NCBI RefSeq assembly: GCF_003626735.1
Contig: NZ_RBHX01000001.1
Coordinates: forward strand, 3,286,001 to 3,350,000
Direction of reading: 5' to 3'
Length of the DNA: 64,000 nt
Origin: Microbacterium sp. CGR2
Lineage (GTDB): Bacteria > Actinomycetota > Actinomycetes > Actinomycetales > Microbacteriaceae
This document shows, piece after piece, positions 8,634 through 17,959 of the stretch. A program made the translations under genes and the position numbers. How positions within the stretch are numbered: the first letter of the stretch is position 1; each line of letters opens with the position of its first letter. The notes beneath the pieces were generated by a model, which did no database searches, was not told where the DNA came from, and worked only from the letters and a program-made list of their open reading frames with translations.

Positions 8634-9645
8634 CCAACCCGCGGTTGATCTCGCGGCCCCAGAGCGGTCCGCGGTAGAGGAACGCCGTGTAGCCCTGGAC
8701 CAACGTGGCACCCGCGTCCAGGCGCTCCTGCACATCGGCGGGAGTCTCGACTCCCCCGACGGCGATGACGCAGAACTCGGCAGGCACGCTCTCGCGCACC
8801 AGACGCAGAACCTCGAGCGAGCGTTCCTTCAGCGGCGCACCGCTGAGCCCGCCTGCCCCGGCAGCTTCGACCACCGCCGTATCGGTGCGGAGTCCGTCCC
8901 GGCTGATCGTGGTGTTGTGGGCGATGATGCCCGCCAGTCCCTCCGCCACGGCCATCCGCGCGATCGCCGCGATCTCATCGTCGGGCAGGTCGGGCGCGAT
9001 CTTCACCAACAGCGGCGTGGCACCGGATGCTTCCCGAACGGCTCTCAGGAGCGGCGCGAGCGTCTCGACAGCCTGAAGCCCACGCAGCCCCGGCGTATTC
9101 GGAGACGAGACGTTCACAGCCAGGTAGTCAGCGAGCGGGGCCAGCCTCGTAGCGGAGGCCACATAGTCTTCGGTGGCATTCTCCACCTCCACCACGCGGC
9201 TCTTGCCGATGTTCACACCGATGATGGTGTCCGGCGCACCGCGGCGAAGCTTGGCGAGACGGCGCGCCGCCGCATCCGCCCCTTCGTTGTTGAACCCCAT
9301 CCGATTGATGACGGCTCGGTCCGCGATCAGCCGGAAGAGGCGCGGCTTGGGATTCCCCTCCTGCGGCACGGCCGTGACCGTGCCCACCTCGACGTGCCCG
9401 AAGCCCAATGCCGCAAGACCGCGCACTCCGATGGCGTTCTTGTCGAACCCGGCTGCGATGCCGAAGGGCGACGGGAACGTCAGCCCCAGCGCCTCCACGC
9501 GGAGCGATGGATCGGGCCGCGTCATCGCACGGGTCGCCTGCGCGAACGGCGGGACACCGAGAACGCGGATCACCGCCATGCCTGCGTGGTGGGCGAACTC
9601 GGGGTCGAAGCGCGACAGAACAGCGCGGAAGAGCAGCGGATACAT
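8608..9645 (-). CDS. pyrD: Dihydroorotate dehydrogenase (quinone), class 2
   Basis: Oxidises dihydroorotate to orotate in pyrimidine synthesis, using FMN and passing electrons to menaquinone. The protein has 345 residues. The N-terminal helical extension (MYPLLFRAVLSRFDPEFAHH) is the class 2 quinone-tunnel segment. The VEVGTVTAVPQEGNPKPRLF motif binds FMN, and NVSSPNTPGLRGL carries the catalytic Ser that distinguishes class 2. Homology begins at the ATG at 9645, 10 nt after the nrdR stop. TAATCT lies 7 nt upstream and uses the nrdR TAA stop as its first three bases. The 3' end overlaps the DUF3043 gene. Confidence 0.95.
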   Translation of the reverse strand: MYPLLFRAVLSRFDPEFAHHAGMAVIRVLGVPPFAQATRAMTRPDPSLRVEALGLTFPSPFGIAAGFDKNAIGVRGLAALGFGHVEVGTVTAVPQEGNPKPRLFRLIADRAVINRMGFNNEGADAAARRLAKLRRGAPDTIIGVNIGKSRVVEVENATEDYVASATRLAPLADYLAVNVSSPNTPGLRGLQAVETLAPLLRAVREASGATPLLVKIAPDLPDDEIAAIARMAVAEGLAGIIAHNTTISRDGLRTDTAVVEAAGAGGLSGAPLKERSLEVLRLVRESVPAEFCVIAVGGVETPADVQERLDAGATLVQGYTAFLYRGPLWGREINRGLVRRGTDRA

Positions 9646-9652
9646 CCCTGCC

Positions 9653-9658
9653 AGATTA
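9653..9658 (-). promoter_or_regulatory. Putative internal -10 (TAATCT) before pyrD
   Basis: TAATCT on the minus strand, 7 nt before pyrD; its TAA is the nrdR stop codon. It may allow separate leaderless transcription of pyrD, or be coincidental within an operon. Confidence 0.3.
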
Positions 9659-10126
9659 CCGCTCCGCCGGCCCCGCTCCCGCGTGATCCGCGCGGAGGTC
9701 AGTGATGGCGACTTCGAAGTCCTCGAGCGAATCGAATGCCTGATAGACGCTGGCGAAGCGCAGGAATGCGACTTCGTCGAGCTCACGCAGGGGGCCGAGG
9801 ATGGCGAGGCCGATCTCGTTCGTGTCGAGCTGCGAGACGCCGGTCTGGCGAACAGCCTCTTCGACCCGCTGGGCGAGTATCGCGAGGTCGGCTTCGGTGA
9901 CCGGCCGGCCCTGGCATGCCTTGCGCACCCCCGAGATGACCTTCTCCCGACTGAACGGCTCCATCACGCCGGAGCGCTTGATCACGTTGAGGCTCGCCGT
10001 CTCGGTCGTGGTGAAGCGACCACCGCATTCGGGACACTGACGTCGACGCCTGATGGAGAGTCCGTCGTCGCTGGTCCGGGAATCGATGACGCGCGAATCG
10101 GGATGACGACAGAAGGGGCAGTGCAT
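9656..10126 (-). CDS. nrdR: Transcriptional repressor NrdR
   Basis: A 156-residue zinc-finger and ATP-cone repressor of ribonucleotide reductase genes, which senses (d)ATP. The zinc ribbon is formed by Cys3, Cys6, Cys31 and Cys34 (MHCPFC and QCPEC). The ATP-cone begins near residue 48 with [20 protein letters not shown]. The start is fixed by the zinc ribbon and by TAGGAT placed 7 nt upstream, whose TAG is the hisD stop codon. It lies between hisD and pyrD on the same strand; the nrd target genes are not in this window. Confidence 0.96.
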   Translation of the reverse strand: MHCPFCRHPDSRVIDSRTSDDGLSIRRRRQCPECGGRFTTTETASLNVIKRSGVMEPFSREKVISGVRKACQGRPVTEADLAILAQRVEEAVRQTGVSQLDTNEIGLAILGPLRELDEVAFLRFASVYQAFDSLEDFEVAITDLRADHAGAGPAER

Positions 10127-10133
10127 CTGACCG

Positions 10134-10139
10134 ATCCTA
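10134..10139 (-). promoter_or_regulatory. Putative -10 (TAGGAT) before nrdR overlapping hisD stop
   Basis: TAGGAT on the minus strand, 7 nt before the nrdR ATG. Its first three bases are the hisD TAG stop codon. No Shine-Dalgarno is present. Confidence 0.4.
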
Positions 10140-11441
10140 CGCCGTGAAGCGCGCTTCGATCGCTTCACCGTGAGCGGGAAGCGCCTCGGCGTTCGCGAGC
10201 GCGACGACGCCCTCACGAACCTTCGCGAGAGCCGCGTGGTCGTATTCGATGACCTGCTGGGGGCGCAGGAACGTGTAGGCACCGAGCCCCGGCGCGTACC
10301 GCGCTTGTCCCCCGGTCGGCAGCACGTGGTTGCTCCCGGCCATGTAGTCTCCGAGGCTGACCGGAGTCTGCGCACCGACGAAGACAGCGCCCGCACTCGT
10401 GAAGGCGGATGCCGCGTCGCGTGCATCTTCGAGGTGCAGTTCGAGGTGTTCCGGCGCATAGGCGTTGCTGAACGCGGTCGCCATCGAGCGGTCGTCGACC
10501 AGAACGATCGCGGACTGGGGTCCGCTCAGAGCGGCGGCGACTCGCTCGCTGTGCCGCGTGGCGCCGGCGAGCCGCTCGACCTCGACAGCGACCAGAGCTG
10601 CGAGCTGCGCGGCGTCGGTGACCAGCACGGCGGATGCCTGTTCGTCGTGCTCCGCCTGGCTGACGAGGTCTGCGGCGATCAGTCGAGGGTCTGCCGACGC
10701 ATCAGCGACGACGAGGATCTCGGTGGCACCGGCCTCGGAGTCTGTGCCCACGACGCCGGCGACCGCACGCTTCGCGGACGCGACGTAGTTGTTGCCCGGG
10801 CCGGAGACGACGTCGACGGGGTCGAGACCGATCGCCGAGACACCGTGAGCGAACGCTCCGATCGCGCCCGCCCCACCCATCGCGTAGACCTCCGTCACCC
10901 CGAGCAGCCCGGCCGCCGCGAGAATCGTCGGGTGGATTCGACCGTTCTGGTCGGCCTGCGGCGGCGAAGCCAGGGCGATCTGTTCGACGCCGGCCACCTG
11001 CGCCGGCACGACGTTCATGATGACGCTTGACGGGTACACCGCTTTGCCGCCGGGGATGTAGACCCCGACGCGGTGCACACGCTGCCAGCGCTGTGTGATT
11101 CGCGCTCCCTCACCGATGTCGGTCGTCTGCGGCGGGGGCACCTGAGCGGCCGAAGCGATACGCACGCGACGGATCGCTTCTTCGAGGGCGACTCGCACGT
11201 CCGCGGTCAATGCGGCGAGGGCTTCCACGATGTGCGACTCCGGCACGCGCACCGCGTGGCCGGACACACCGTCGAATCGCTCTGCCTGTTCCCGGAGTGC
11301 GGCCTCACCACGCTCGCGCACCTCATCGACGATGCGGGTGGCCGCCTCCAATGCTTCCGCGCGCGCCTGGGCCGCTCGCGGCACCGCAGCGAGCATGTCA
11401 GCCGACGAGAGCTGCTGCCCTCGCAGATCGATCGTGCGCAT
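10137..11441 (-). CDS. hisD: Histidinol dehydrogenase
   Basis: NAD- and zinc-dependent oxidation of L-histidinol to L-histidine, the last steps of the pathway. The 434-residue protein shows the HisD signature: [19 protein letters not shown] (NAD/substrate region), [16 protein letters not shown], the zinc ligands in SQAEHDEQ (Gln/His), the catalytic EH in YAPEHLEL, and the [10 protein letters not shown] zinc/substrate loop. Homology begins at the ATG at 11441, one nucleotide after the stop of the upstream membrane-protein gene. This indicates translational coupling. No other his genes are in the window. Confidence 0.96.
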   Translation of the reverse strand: MRTIDLRGQQLSSADMLAAVPRAAQARAEALEAATRIVDEVRERGEAALREQAERFDGVSGHAVRVPESHIVEALAALTADVRVALEEAIRRVRIASAAQVPPPQTTDIGEGARITQRWQRVHRVGVYIPGGKAVYPSSVIMNVVPAQVAGVEQIALASPPQADQNGRIHPTILAAAGLLGVTEVYAMGGAGAIGAFAHGVSAIGLDPVDVVSGPGNNYVASAKRAVAGVVGTDSEAGATEILVVADASADPRLIAADLVSQAEHDEQASAVLVTDAAQLAALVAVEVERLAGATRHSERVAAALSGPQSAIVLVDDRSMATAFSNAYAPEHLELHLEDARDAASAFTSAGAVFVGAQTPVSLGDYMAGSNHVLPTGGQARYAPGLGAYTFLRPQQVIEYDHAALAKVREGVVALANAEALPAHGEAIEARFTA

Positions 11442-11442
11442 C

Positions 11443-12669
11443 TCAGCCCCTCGTGATGTCGGAGATCTCGTGGAGGTAGCCGATCCGTCCGTCGTCGTGG
11501 CGGATGACATAGGCACCGCCGCGATCTTCGATGACCAGCGCCCACGCGTTCGGGCCGATGCGGAACAACGCCTCGCCGCGCTCGTCGTGCACGTCGCGCT
11601 CGGAGGGGGCGAGAATCCAGAACGGCTGCGCAGCCGGAGTGACCTCGCGCGGGTTCGTCGCCTCCAGGTCAGCGTCGTTGTGATCCTGGCCGACGTCGTA
11701 CCGATCGACGCCGCCCGATTCGCCGTATGCTCCGCTCTCGAAGCGAGCCTCGGTCTCGAGCAGCGATTCGATGCTGCCCGTGTCCGACACGATCTCCGGC
11801 TCCTGGCCCCGGGAGCGTCGCGAGTATGCGGGGACGTATTCACCGTCGGCGGTCGCATCTGCGGTCCCGGTGTCACCCCCGGACGCGTGGGCGGCGAGCG
11901 GCACCTGGTCGGCGAGATCGACGCGTGCCACTTCATCGGTCGACTGGCGTCCCGTGAAGTCCTGGTCGAGACTCAGCACGGAGGTGACCGCGGTGCCGTC
12001 AGTGGCGTCCGGGGCGCTCGTTGCGTCGGCATCTGCGGAGTACGTGGAGTCCGCGGCGGGAGTGGGCTCGGCACTCGGCGCGGGCTCCGGTCGGGGACGC
12101 TCGACGACCGGCCGCACGGGGTTGGCATTGCGGTGCGCGAGTGTGACCAGCCGTCCGTGGAAATCTTCCTTCAATCCCGGGATGATCGGGGCGAAGACGG
12201 TGAGAACCACCAAGGCGAGCGAGGCGAGCAGCTGCACGATGCCGCTCCAGGACAGGCTGAAGACGTCGAACTCGATGGCAGCGGCCACCGAGCTCCAGAG
12301 CAGACCTAGCCAGAAGACGGCGGCGACGGAGAACGCGACGGAGGCGAACTGGTCGATACCCAGGGACCCGACCCGGCGGATGCCCTCCGGTGAGAACCGA
12401 CGAAGCACCAGCAGGAACACCGCAGCCGTGGGGACGCCGATGGGGAGGATCCATTGGATTCCGGTCGACCAGATGGAATCGCCGCCGTCAGCGAAGGGGA
12501 AGAAGGAGACGACGAAGGCCACCAGCCACACGCCGACGATGAGGAGTTCACGCAGCGTGAACCCCAGGGTTCCTGGCTGCGGCGTGACATCCTCCTCGTA
12601 CAGGACTCCGTCCTCGTCGCTGAACGGCGCGTTCTCGGCATCGGGGGCTTCGGGGAGATCCGTGCTCAT
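11443..12669 (-). CDS. Conserved four-helix membrane protein of unknown function
   Basis: A 408-residue protein I do not recognise. Acidic N-terminus (1-35), four predicted transmembrane segments (about 38-58, 72-92, 107-131, 138-163), a long low-complexity Ala/Asp/Thr/Ser-rich and probably disordered linker (about 185-350), and a compact C-terminal segment (FWILAPSERDVHD to the end) with alternating beta-type pattern and a GGAYVIRHDDGRIGYL core. ATG start with GAAAGGA. Its stop is separated from the hisD start by one base, and it follows dnaE1 in the same direction 68 bp later. I assign no function; the context suggests only co-expression with hisD. Confidence 0.75.
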   Translation of the reverse strand: MSTDLPEAPDAENAPFSDEDGVLYEEDVTPQPGTLGFTLRELLIVGVWLVAFVVSFFPFADGGDSIWSTGIQWILPIGVPTAAVFLLVLRRFSPEGIRRVGSLGIDQFASVAFSVAAVFWLGLLWSSVAAAIEFDVFSLSWSGIVQLLASLALVVLTVFAPIIPGLKEDFHGRLVTLAHRNANPVRPVVERPRPEPAPSAEPTPAADSTYSADADATSAPDATDGTAVTSVLSLDQDFTGRQSTDEVARVDLADQVPLAAHASGGDTGTADATADGEYVPAYSRRSRGQEPEIVSDTGSIESLLETEARFESGAYGESGGVDRYDVGQDHNDADLEATNPREVTPAAQPFWILAPSERDVHDERGEALFRIGPNAWALVIEDRGGAYVIRHDDGRIGYLHEISDITRG

Positions 12670-12737
12670 AGTCGTCCTTTCGTCACGGTGATCGGCGAGC
12701 GGTTGACCGCGTGCCGACGGCTCATGATCCTACCGGC

Positions 12738-15700
12738 TCAGCCCAAACAGGCCGGGCCGAGCAGACTCTTCAGGTCTCCGAAGAGGTCTGCCGACACCTT
12801 GACCGGCATCGGCACTTCGAACACCTTCGCTGTACCGCCGCGGTGCACGCGGAGCATCACTTCCGTGTCGCCATTGTGTCGGCGCAGCACCTCGGCGAGC
12901 TCTTCCATCACACGCTGGGTCGCACGCTGTTCCGCCAAGACCAGAGAGAGCGGGCCAGCAGCGTCGAAGGACCCGACATCGGGCGCGAACGCCGATTGGG
13001 CATGGAGATTCAACCCGTCGTCACGTCTCGAGACCCGGCCACGCACCGCCAGAATCGAGTCCTGTTGCAGGATGTGCTGGAACTCGATGTAGGTCTTGCC
13101 CATGAACATCACGGTGACCTCGCCGTTGAAGTCCTCGACGGTGATCATGCCGTAAGGGTTGCCGCTGGCCTTCGCCACCCGGTGCTGCACGCTGGTGACC
13201 AGACCGGCGACCGTCACCTGATCACCGTCCTGCAGGTCTTCGGAGTTGTTGAGGTCATGGATCGAGATCGACGCGTGCTTGGCGAGCGGAACCTCGAGGC
13301 CGGCGAGCGGGTGGTCGGACACGTAGAGGCCGAGCATCTCTCGTTCGAATGCGAGTTTGTCCTTCTTGATCCATTCGGGTCGCGCCGGCACCTTGGCGGG
13401 CGCCACCTCTTCCGTGCCGTCGTAGAGGCTGTCGAAGTCAAATCCGATCGCGCCCTGGGCTTCGTTGCGCTTGCGGTCGACTGCCGCCTCCACGGCATCT
13501 TCGTGGACCTCCATGAGGGACCGGCGGGAGTCCCCCATCGAGTCGAAGGCTCCGGCCTTGATCAGCGATTCGACCGTGCGCTTGTTGGCGACGTGAAGCG
13601 GCACCTTGTCGAGGAAGTTGTGGAACGAGTCGAATCGTCCGTCCTTCCGGGCCTGCACGATGCCGTCGACGACGTTGCTGCCCACGTTGCGAACGGCTCC
13701 GAGGCCGAAGCGGATGTCATCCCCGACGGCGGCGAAGTAGTTGATCGACTCGGAGACGTCAGGCGGGAGCACCTTGATCCCCATGCGGCGGCACTCATTC
13801 AGGTACAGCGCCATCTTGTCTTTCGAGTCGCCGACGCTGGTGAGCAGAGCGGCCATGTACTCAGCGGGATAGTGCGCTTTGAGGTATGCGGTCCAGTACG
13901 AGACGACACCATATGCGGCCGAGTGGGCCTTGTTGAAGGCGTAGTCGGAGAACGGCAGCAGGATCTCCCAGAGCGCGTTCACGGCGCCGTCGGAGTAGCC
14001 GTTTGCGTGCATACCCGCTTGGAACCCTGCGAATTGCTTGTCGAGCTCGGACTTCTTCTTCTTTCCCATCGCACGACGGAGGATGTCGGCTTGTCCGAGC
14101 GAGAACCCGGCCACCCGTTGCGCAATCGCCATCACCTGCTCCTGATAGATGATCAGGCCGTAGGACTCATCGAGGATGTCTGCGAGCGACTCGGTGAACT
14201 CCGGATGGATCGGCGTGATCGGCTGGGAGCCGTTCTTGCGGAGCGCGTAGTTCGTGTGGGAGTTGGCGCCCATCGGACCGGGGCGGTAAAGAGCGATGAG
14301 GGCCGAGATGTCGCCGAAATTGTCGGGCTTCATGAGGCGCATCAGCGAGCGCATCGGGCCGCCGTCGAGCTGGAACACTCCGAGGGATTCGCCGCGGCCG
14401 AGCAGATCGTACGCTCCGCGGTCGTCGAGCGCGAGGTGTTCGAGGTCGAGCTCTTCACCACGGTTCATCCGGATGTTGTCGAGCGCATCGGAGATGATCG
14501 TGAGGTTGCGCAGCCCGAGGAAGTCCATCTTGATGAGCCCGAGCGACTCGCACGACGGGTAGTCGAACTGCGTGACGATCTGGCCGTCTTGTTCACGGCG
14601 CATGATCGGGATGATGTCGAGCAGCGGTTCTGACGACATGATGACACCGGCCGCGTGCACACCCCACTGCCGCTTCAGCCCTTCGAGCCCCAGGGCCCGG
14701 TCGAACACCGTCTTGGCCTCGGGATCCGTTTCGATCAGCGCGCGGAACTCGCTCGCCTCTTTGAAGCGGGGATGCGCCGAGTCGAACATGCCGTCCAGCG
14801 GCATGTCTTTGCCCATGACGGGCTGCGGCATGGCCTTGGTGAGGCGCTCCCCCATGCTGAACGGGAAGCCGAGCACGCGGCCGGCATCCTTGAGCGCCTG
14901 CTTCGACTTGATCGTGCCGTAGGTGACGATCTGCGCGACACGCTCGGAGCCGTACTTCTTGGTGACGTACTCGATCACCTCGCCACGGCGACGATCATCG
15001 AAGTCGACGTCGAAGTCGGGCATGGAGACACGGTCGGGGTTGAGGAAGCGCTCGAAGATGAGGCCGTGCTCGAGCGGGTCGAGATCGGTGATGCGCATGG
15101 CGTAGGCGACCATCGATCCGGCGCCCGAACCACGGCCGGGACCGACGCGGATCCCGTTGTCCTTGGCCCAGTTGATGAAGTCGGCGACGACCAGGAAGTA
15201 GCCGGGGAATCCCATCTGGAGGATGATGCCGGTCTCGTACTCCGCCTGCTTGCGCACCTTGTCGGGGATGCCACTGGGGTAGCGGTATTGCAGGCCCACC
15301 TCGACCTCTTTGACGAGCCAGCTGTCTTCGGTCTCGCCGTCGGGCACGGGGAAGCGCGGCATGTAGTTCGCGGCGGTGTTGAACTCGACCTCGCACCGCT
15401 CGGCGATCAGCAGCGTGTTGTCGCACGCCTCGGGGTGGTCGCGGAACAGCTGTCGCATCTCGGCGGCGGTCTTGATGTAGTAGCCGTCGCCGTCGAACTT
15501 GAAGCGGTTGGGGTCGTCGAGCGTCGAGCCGGACTGCACGCACAGCAGCGCCTCGTGCGCGTCGGCCTCATGCTGGTGGGTGTAGTGCGAGTCGTTCGTG
15601 CCGACGAGCGGGATGTTCAGATCTTTCGCGAGGCGCAGAAGATCGGTCATCACCCGCCGCTCGATGGACAGGCCGTGGTCCATGATCTCGGCGAAGTAGT

Positions 15701-16256
15701 TCTCTCTGCCGAACAGATCTTGGAACTCGGCGGCCGCAGCCCTGGCGGCGTCGTACTGGCCCAGTCGCAGGCGGGTCTGAATCTCGCCCGACGGGCACCC
15801 CGTGGTCGCGATCAGGCCCTTGCTGTAGGTCTGCAGGAGTTCGCGGTCCATGCGCGGCTTGAAGTAGTAGCCCTCCATGCTCGACCGGGAGCTGAGCCGG
15901 AAGAGATTGTGCATCCCTTGGGTGGTCTCACTCCACATCGTCATGTGGGTGTAGGCACCGGAACCGGAGACGTCGTCGCTCTTCTGGTCGGGCGAGCCCC
16001 ACTGCACGCGCGACTTGTCGCTGCGGTGGGTTCCCGGTGTGACGTAAGCCTCGAGGCCGATGATCGGCTTGACACCCGCGGCGTTGGCAGCCTTGTAGAA
16101 CTCGAAAGCGGCGAAAGTGTTGCCGTGATCGGTGACGGCGATGGCCGGCATGCCGTAGTCGGCGGCCGCCTGCGTCATCGAATTGATCTTCGCCGCACCG
16201 TCGAGCATCGAGTATTCGCTGTGCACGTGCAGGTGGGCGAAGGAGTCGGATGCCAT
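12738..16256 (-). CDS. dnaE1: DNA polymerase III subunit alpha (replicative)
   Basis: Main replicative polymerase, 1172 residues, the usual DnaE1 length. The N-terminal PHP domain begins at once with FAHLHVHSEYSMLDGAAKI (metal-binding His pair), as in actinobacterial DnaE1 with proofreading PHP. The polymerase catalytic aspartates are in PDFDVDFDD near residue 412, inside a C-family palm. The fingers, helix-hairpin-helix and OB-fold (VTVAGLVTSVQHRVAKASG) follow in order. The start at 16256 is chosen because PHP homology begins there and TAGACT lies 7 nt upstream, suggesting a leaderless transcript. A second, error-prone homologue (dnaE2) begins at 63643. Confidence 0.97.
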   Translation of the reverse strand: MASDSFAHLHVHSEYSMLDGAAKINSMTQAAADYGMPAIAVTDHGNTFAAFEFYKAANAAGVKPIIGLEAYVTPGTHRSDKSRVQWGSPDQKSDDVSGSGAYTHMTMWSETTQGMHNLFRLSSRSSMEGYYFKPRMDRELLQTYSKGLIATTGCPSGEIQTRLRLGQYDAARAAAAEFQDLFGRENYFAEIMDHGLSIERRVMTDLLRLAKDLNIPLVGTNDSHYTHQHEADAHEALLCVQSGSTLDDPNRFKFDGDGYYIKTAAEMRQLFRDHPEACDNTLLIAERCEVEFNTAANYMPRFPVPDGETEDSWLVKEVEVGLQYRYPSGIPDKVRKQAEYETGIILQMGFPGYFLVVADFINWAKDNGIRVGPGRGSGAGSMVAYAMRITDLDPLEHGLIFERFLNPDRVSMPDFDVDFDDRRRGEVIEYVTKKYGSERVAQIVTYGTIKSKQALKDAGRVLGFPFSMGERLTKAMPQPVMGKDMPLDGMFDSAHPRFKEASEFRALIETDPEAKTVFDRALGLEGLKRQWGVHAAGVIMSSEPLLDIIPIMRREQDGQIVTQFDYPSCESLGLIKMDFLGLRNLTIISDALDNIRMNRGEELDLEHLALDDRGAYDLLGRGESLGVFQLDGGPMRSLMRLMKPDNFGDISALIALYRPGPMGANSHTNYALRKNGSQPITPIHPEFTESLADILDESYGLIIYQEQVMAIAQRVAGFSLGQADILRRAMGKKKKSELDKQFAGFQAGMHANGYSDGAVNALWEILLPFSDYAFNKAHSAAYGVVSYWTAYLKAHYPAEYMAALLTSVGDSKDKMALYLNECRRMGIKVLPPDVSESINYFAAVGDDIRFGLGAVRNVGSNVVDGIVQARKDGRFDSFHNFLDKVPLHVANKRTVESLIKAGAFDSMGDSRRSLMEVHEDAVEAAVDRKRNEAQGAIGFDFDSLYDGTEEVAPAKVPARPEWIKKDKLAFEREMLGLYVSDHPLAGLEVPLAKHASISIHDLNNSEDLQDGDQVTVAGLVTSVQHRVAKASGNPYGMITVEDFNGEVTVMFMGKTYIEFQHILQQDSILAVRGRVSRRDDGLNLHAQSAFAPDVGSFDAAGPLSLVLAEQRATQRVMEELAEVLRRHNGDTEVMLRVHRGGTAKVFEVPMPVKVSADLFGDLKSLLGPACLG

Positions 16257-16263
16257 GGGTTCG

Positions 16264-16269
16264 AGTCTA
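16264..16269 (-). promoter_or_regulatory. Putative -10 (TAGACT) of leaderless dnaE1
   Basis: TAGACT on the minus strand ends 7 nt before the dnaE1 ATG. No ribosome-binding site lies in the spacer. Confidence 0.5.
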
Positions 16270-16303
16270 CTTTCGGCCACGGACGTCGGGCGCCCGCCGG
16301 GGG

Positions 16304-17320
16304 TCACGACTGCGGCTGAAGGCGCACTCCTTCGGGCGCCCGGTCCACGATCGAAACCTCGAGTGAACCGCGAGATTCCGGTGCGTCCAGGCTTCCGCGG
16401 CCCACGACGAGCCCTCGCCGCATGTCGATCGTCACCGTCTCCATCCAGTTGCTCTCGCCTCCGTCAGGAACGGCGATGGTGGTGAGGTCGCCGTCCTCCG
16501 ACACCACCGTCGCCCCCGGAAGCAGTGCCATCGTCTCGAACATGGTCGCACGCAGGTCTGCGGGCGCGAGGTTGAAGTCCACGGGCTCCGTCAACACCGG
16601 CGCCGGGTATCCGGGTTCCGGCTCGAACTGCTCGATCCACTGCAGCAGCTCTTCCGGGTCGCGGGGCATCTGGTCATACAAGCGTGACAGGCTGCTCAGA
16701 TGGTAGTAGTGGGTCTCCCACCCGTCGCCGCCCATGATCCTTCCCCCGGGGTGGGCGACGATGTCGGGAAGCATGCCGCCACCCGAACTGAACTCGTTCT
16801 CGATCTGCGCGGTCCACTCCGGCATGGACACATCGGTGATCCGCTCCTTCTCGGTGCTGTCCTCGATCCAGTCCTCACTTCGGTCGGCCGGTACATACAG
16901 CGTCCTGGTGTCGGTCAACGTATAGGTCACATCGATCTCGGTTCCCTCCTCAGGAACGAATCCCCGCATCGGCTGGGTCCATGTCTCCGAGATACGGATG
17001 TACTGCCCCGGCCCCGGCGTCAGGGCCTCCGTGGTGAGCGTCGCCTCTGCGGCGGCGTTCAGGACCTCGGTCGCATCGGCCCTCGGGGTGGCCGGCGGAG
17101 CGAGGACCCCCCCGATGACCATTGCGAACACGGCCGCGCTCGCCACGAGCCCGCCGAATCCGACTCCGGCCCACGCGCGCCGATGGGAACGACGCCCTCG
17201 CTCCGCCCGTGCACCCCGCATGATCTCCTGCGCCAGCACCTGACGCGCAGATGCGATGCTCTCCTCCGACACTCGGGACTCCTCTGCCCCGATCTCACGC
17301 AGTCGTTCCATAAGCGGCAT
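16304..17320 (-). CDS. CU044_5270-like membrane-anchored protein, partner of the sigma factor
   Basis: A 338-residue protein with a cytoplasmic N-terminus (1-48), one transmembrane helix (about 51-73) and a large extracytoplasmic domain. The extracellular part (YIRISETWTQPM, WETHYYHLSSLSRLYDQMP, LPGATVVSEDGDLTTIAVPD) resembles the CU044_5270 family found beside ECF sigma genes in actinobacteria. Its start overlaps the sigma gene by 26 bp, indicating tight coupling. An anti-sigma or envelope-sensor role is a reasonable inference from topology and context. However, no zinc-binding anti-sigma (HxxxCxxC) motif is present in the N-terminus. The family match is from memory. Confidence 0.65.
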   Translation of the reverse strand: MPLMERLREIGAEESRVSEESIASARQVLAQEIMRGARAERGRRSHRRAWAGVGFGGLVASAAVFAMVIGGVLAPPATPRADATEVLNAAAEATLTTEALTPGPGQYIRISETWTQPMRGFVPEEGTEIDVTYTLTDTRTLYVPADRSEDWIEDSTEKERITDVSMPEWTAQIENEFSSGGGMLPDIVAHPGGRIMGGDGWETHYYHLSSLSRLYDQMPRDPEELLQWIEQFEPEPGYPAPVLTEPVDFNLAPADLRATMFETMALLPGATVVSEDGDLTTIAVPDGGESNWMETVTIDMRRGLVVGRGSLDAPESRGSLEVSIVDRAPEGVRLQPQS

Positions 17321-17900
17321 CGCTCTCCTCCTTCGACATCCAGGTCAGCCGGGCCGCAGAATGCGAACCGGGAGGTGCGAGCTTTCTTCGGACGCGATTC
17401 AGTCGGGATCTCACTGTCCCGACAGGCACATCGAGGGCCTCAGCGATCTGTTCGTAGGTGAGATCGCCCCACGCATGCAGCAGAAGGGTGTCTCTGTCCC
17501 GTGCCGCCAGCGAGGCGATCCTCGGTGCCAGTGCGCGAAGCGCGGCGTCGGCATCCAGGCGCGAATCGGATGCGGAGTGCGGCTGCTCGGCAGTCACGGA
17601 ATCCGCCGACGCCGACGCCTCGAACGCCCGCCATTGCCGCGCCTCTGCCGTCCGATGGCTCTTGACCACCTTCGTGGCGATACCCAGCAGCCACGGTCGG
17701 GCCGAATCCCACCTGGCGTCGAATGCGGCCCGGCGACGGAAGGCGACGAGGAATGTCTCGCTGAGGACGTCGTCGACCGCATCCGCTCCGATCCGTCGCC
17801 GGATGTAGCCGCCGACGGGGCGGACGTGGCGTTCGAAGATCGCGGAGAAGGCTCCGGGCTCTTCGATCGACCTCTGGATGATCTCGCTGTCCGTGCTCAC
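17295..17900 (-). CDS. ECF-type RNA polymerase sigma factor
   Basis: A 201-residue sigma factor with regions 2 and 4 only. Region 2 spans about residues 17-85 (FERHVRPVGGYIRRRIG, DDVLSETFLVAFRRR, ARPWLLGIATKVV). Region 4 spans about 130-180, with the HTH DLTYEQIAEALDVPVGTVRS and basic RLNRVRRKLA. GTG start. It overlaps the downstream membrane protein by 26 bp, the usual arrangement for an ECF factor and its regulator. Subgroup and regulon are unknown. Autoregulation would be expected, but I could not identify a bipartite promoter in the 118-bp gap upstream. Confidence 0.9.
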   Translation of the reverse strand: MSTDSEIIQRSIEEPGAFSAIFERHVRPVGGYIRRRIGADAVDDVLSETFLVAFRRRAAFDARWDSARPWLLGIATKVVKSHRTAEARQWRAFEASASADSVTAEQPHSASDSRLDADAALRALAPRIASLAARDRDTLLLHAWGDLTYEQIAEALDVPVGTVRSRLNRVRRKLAPPGSHSAARLTWMSKEESDAAYGTTA

Positions 17901-17959
17901 ACTAGGTATTGGCAGGATGTCGGCATCCGGTTCACGCTTTCTCTGTCAGATCCTCGACC

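Noticed and set aside
12711..14633. A 640-codon plus-strand frame opposite dnaE1
   Set aside because: Opposes conserved DnaE1 sequence; shadow frame created by GC-rich codon usage.
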